Source: an uncultured Bacilli bacterium
Lineage (GTDB): Bacteria; Bacillota_I; Bacilli_A; RF39; UBA660
Length of the DNA: 64,000 nt
NCBI GenBank assembly: GCA_910586195.1
Contig: CAJUHO010000004.1
Location: forward strand, 1-64,000
Direction: 5' to 3'
Shown in pieces: positions 62,468-64,000 of this stretch. The notes below the pieces were generated by a model, which worked only from the letters and a program-made list of their open reading frames with translations, ran no database searches and was not told where the DNA came from. Position 1 is the stretch's first letter. Each line of letters begins with the position of its first letter. Made by a program: the position numbers and the translations under genes.

Positions 62468-62843
62468 CATACTCACTCCCATAAATTAACTCAAATAAAT
62501 CAAGCACTTCTTTTTTACTTATTTGATACTGATTAGAAATTTCTATTATCTTTTCAATATACTCTTCCATCTCTTTTAACTTCTGTTCTTTAATAAATTC
62601 TAAATTCCTAGGAGATACAAAACTTCCTTTTCCATGAACTGTAATAATATAACCAGCATCTTCTAATTCATCATAAGCCTTCTTGATAGTCATAACACTA
62701 ATTCTAAGGTCTTTAGCCAAACTACGAATAGATGGTAAAATATCATTTTCTTGTAATTCCCCTGAAATAATTTGATTGATAATACTTTGCTGCACCTGCT
62801 CATAAATCGGTATATTACTACTATTACTAATAACGATTCGCAT
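62460..62843 (-). CDS. GntR-family regulator, YtrA subfamily (second)
   Basis: A 127-aa protein with a winged helix-turn-helix (PIYEQVQQSIINQIISGEL, ILPSIRSLAKDLRISVMTIKKAY) and a short helical tail, the YtrA layout. It resembles the first GntR protein of the window in fold and operon context. It probably represses its own operon through the inverted repeat just upstream. AAGGAGG precedes the ATG; the stop overlaps the ATPase start. Confidence 0.9.
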   Translation of the reverse strand: MRIVISNSSNIPIYEQVQQSIINQIISGELQENDILPSIRSLAKDLRISVMTIKKAYDELEDAGYIITVHGKGSFVSPRNLEFIKEQKLKEMEEYIEKIIEISNQYQISKKEVLDLFELIYGSEYDE

Positions 62844-62855
62844 AAAGCCTCCTTA

Positions 62856-62896
62856 ACTGTTACAACTATATTATAACAGTGTATAACACTTGTCAA
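62856..62896 (-). promoter_or_regulatory. Promoter and operator of the second YtrA-type operon
   Basis: On the minus strand, TTGACA (62891-62896) is followed by TAATAT at 17 bp (62868-62873) or TATAAT at 15 bp. A 25-bp inverted repeat ACTGTTA-N11-TAACAGT (62856-62880) overlaps the -10. A second one, AGTGT-N3-ACACT (62878-62890), fills the spacer. Outer half sites match those of the first cassette. Confidence 0.6.
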
Positions 62897-63006
62897 GAAA
62901 AATAAACAATTTTAATTAAGTATAATCTTATAAACTTTAAACGAATTCATTATTTTATTTATACTAGTTAAAAATAACGATTGATGCATAAAATTAAATT
63001 TCCCTG

Positions 63007-63015
63007 TGTTATAAT
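63007..63015 (+). promoter_or_regulatory. Extended -10 promoter
   Basis: TGT followed by a perfect TATAAT (63010-63015), about 32 bases before the ATG of the next gene. No -35 at standard distance. Confidence 0.45.
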
Positions 63016-63046
63016 AGTTTAAATATAAAAAAGGAGAAAGAAGTTT

Positions 63047-63805
63047 ATGACGTATTCTTATGATAAAGATATAGAACAGTATGGAAAAATAAGTAAATTT
63101 CATAAATATGGACGAGATGGCACATATATTACACCAAGTGGTACGCTTTTTGATGTAGATAGTTATGCCGCTGTTGCACATGCTGGTGGATTCGTTATTC
63201 CTTTTTTCCAAGCATATATGCACCCTGATCAAGACGAAATAAATTATTATAGTAAAGAAGAATTGTTAAGTATTTTAATCAATTGGGAAAAATCATTACT
63301 TACCAAAGAATATGATGTAAATTACCAGGAACAACAAATGAGACTAGATCTAGTCCGATATTTTATAAATGTTTATAAGAGCAACAAATCCATTTGGGAC
63401 GAAAGAAACGAATATGTTGATTTTTCAGAAACAACTGGCATTCCTAATATTGAGGAAAATTGGTATGGACGAGATGTCACTTTAAAATCAGTTCTAGTCC
63501 AATTTTGTAATTATGACTCTGTAGAAAGTCAGCTTTATCGGTCCATTACTACCTCTAAATTTAACATTTATGAAACATTTTATGATTATATTTTACATGA
63601 TTTTAAAATTTTTCAAATACCAAAAAAGGTATATAATGAAACCTCGCAACAATATATCGACTATGAACAATCTATTTGGTTAATATCTGATAAAGAATTA
63701 CGATTAAAGGCTGAATTAGAGTCCATTTGCAAAGAAGTACCATTGGAAGAAAGATATCAATATTGTAAAAATAAATCAAAAGTTAAAAACTACGATTTTT
63801 ATTAA
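63047..63805 (+). CDS. Protein of unknown function
   Basis: A 252-aa soluble protein without signal peptide or membrane helix. It is rich in Tyr and acidic residues. Central IWDERNEYVDFSETTGIP and the N-terminal GTYITPSGTLFDVDSYAAVA are distinctive but fit no family I know. AAAGGAG precedes the ATG. Monocistronic, divergent from the second YtrA-type operon and convergent with the nuclease gene that follows. Confidence 0.55.
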   Translation: MTYSYDKDIEQYGKISKFHKYGRDGTYITPSGTLFDVDSYAAVAHAGGFVIPFFQAYMHPDQDEINYYSKEELLSILINWEKSLLTKEYDVNYQEQQMRLDLVRYFINVYKSNKSIWDERNEYVDFSETTGIPNIEENWYGRDVTLKSVLVQFCNYDSVESQLYRSITTSKFNIYETFYDYILHDFKIFQIPKKVYNETSQQYIDYEQSIWLISDKELRLKAELESICKEVPLEERYQYCKNKSKVKNYDFY

Positions 63806-63847
63806 TTTATAAACAATTCAATTAATGTATTATAATTCATATCATTG

Positions 63848-64000
63848 TTATTCTTCTAGCCAACTATTCCCTGTACGATAATCAATTACAACTCCTGGTT
63901 GAATATTATAAACAAAAACATTAAAAGATAACCCCTCTCCTTTATCTTCTGTCGACATTGCTTCTATCTGAGTTCCTTCTGCTACTAAATTATCGGAAGA
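63848..64000 (-). CDS. DNA/RNA non-specific endonuclease, 3' end only
   Basis: The last 50 codons of a gene that continues beyond the window. The reading NLVAEGTQIEAMSTEDKGEG followed by NVFVYNIQPGVVIDY ends like Bacillota and streptococcal DNA/RNA non-specific endonucleases (EndA/NucA-like), secreted or membrane-bound enzymes that degrade extracellular DNA. The catalytic DRGH region would lie outside this window and cannot be checked. Confidence 0.65.
   Translation of the reverse strand, partial: SSDNLVAEGTQIEAMSTEDKGEGLSFNVFVYNIQPGVVIDYRTGNSWLEE

Overview
The window is AT-rich chromosomal DNA of a spore-forming, low-GC Bacillota. The evidence is strong GGAGGTGAT-type ribosome binding sites, frequent TTG and GTG starts, RNase Y, a CIRCE-like site, Bce- and Ytr-type regulator/ABC modules, and several spore or germination style wall enzymes (CwlD-like, SleB-like, SpoIID-like, a CwlC-like amidase). 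TGA is used as a stop (the bce-type regulator/kinase pair overlaps as ATGA) and the only tRNA is tRNA-Trp(CCA), so the code is the normal bacterial one. A gut Erysipelotrichia/RF39-like or clostridial organism fits, but the genus cannot be named from sequence alone.

Layout. 1-12.6 kb is mostly core: rny, a TetR-type regulator divergent from an MMPL transporter plus its secreted coiled-coil partner, htpG, a short zinc peptidase, a CDF cation exporter, a GNAT enzyme and a VanZ-RDD membrane protein. 12.7-16.6 kb is an accessory patch downstream of tRNA-Trp: a GIY-YIG/DUF2075 nuclease-helicase and a coupled triad of GHKL ATPase, STAS-like DUF4325 protein and small membrane protein, separated by about 300 structured non-coding bases. 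17-22 kb holds a SleB-like hydrolase, a Ca2+ P-type ATPase and pta. 22.2-28.9 kb holds a complete Bce-type module (regulator, intramembrane-sensing kinase, ABC ATPase, permease) with two copies of one 16-bp operator, then a YtrA-type GntR-ABC-permease operon.

The most striking structure spans 29.1-46.2 kb. A signal-less N-acetylmuramoyl-L-alanine amidase with six LysM repeats is cut in two by a 15,603-bp element bounded by a 7-bp direct repeat (CTCCACC). Joining the halves through one copy of the repeat restores a 516-codon frame exactly. The element carries a large serine recombinase, HTH and ribbon-helix-helix genes, a repeat-rich non-coding region that could be an origin, an intact type I R-M operon (hsdRMS) with a helicase broken by an in-frame stop, a Fic protein and an orphan FokI-like nuclease. 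The arrangement resembles skin-type elements that interrupt sporulation genes.

Immediately upstream of the interrupted gene (46.4-52.9 kb) is a second type I R-M operon, in the order hsdM, PIN nuclease, hsdS, hsdR. Its HsdR has a degraded nuclease motif (ELG in place of ELK, and R in place of the Q of QxxxY) while the motor motifs are intact, and the PIN protein keeps its acidic residues. This is the best candidate for an undescribed system. 53-64 kb contains an Abi_2-HtrA coupled pair, a zinc-dependent phospholipase C family protein, a degenerate SpoIID-domain protein, a CwlD-like amidase, NatAB-like ABC genes with a DxDGT protein, a second YtrA-type cassette, an unknown gene and the 3' end of a DNA/RNA non-specific endonuclease.
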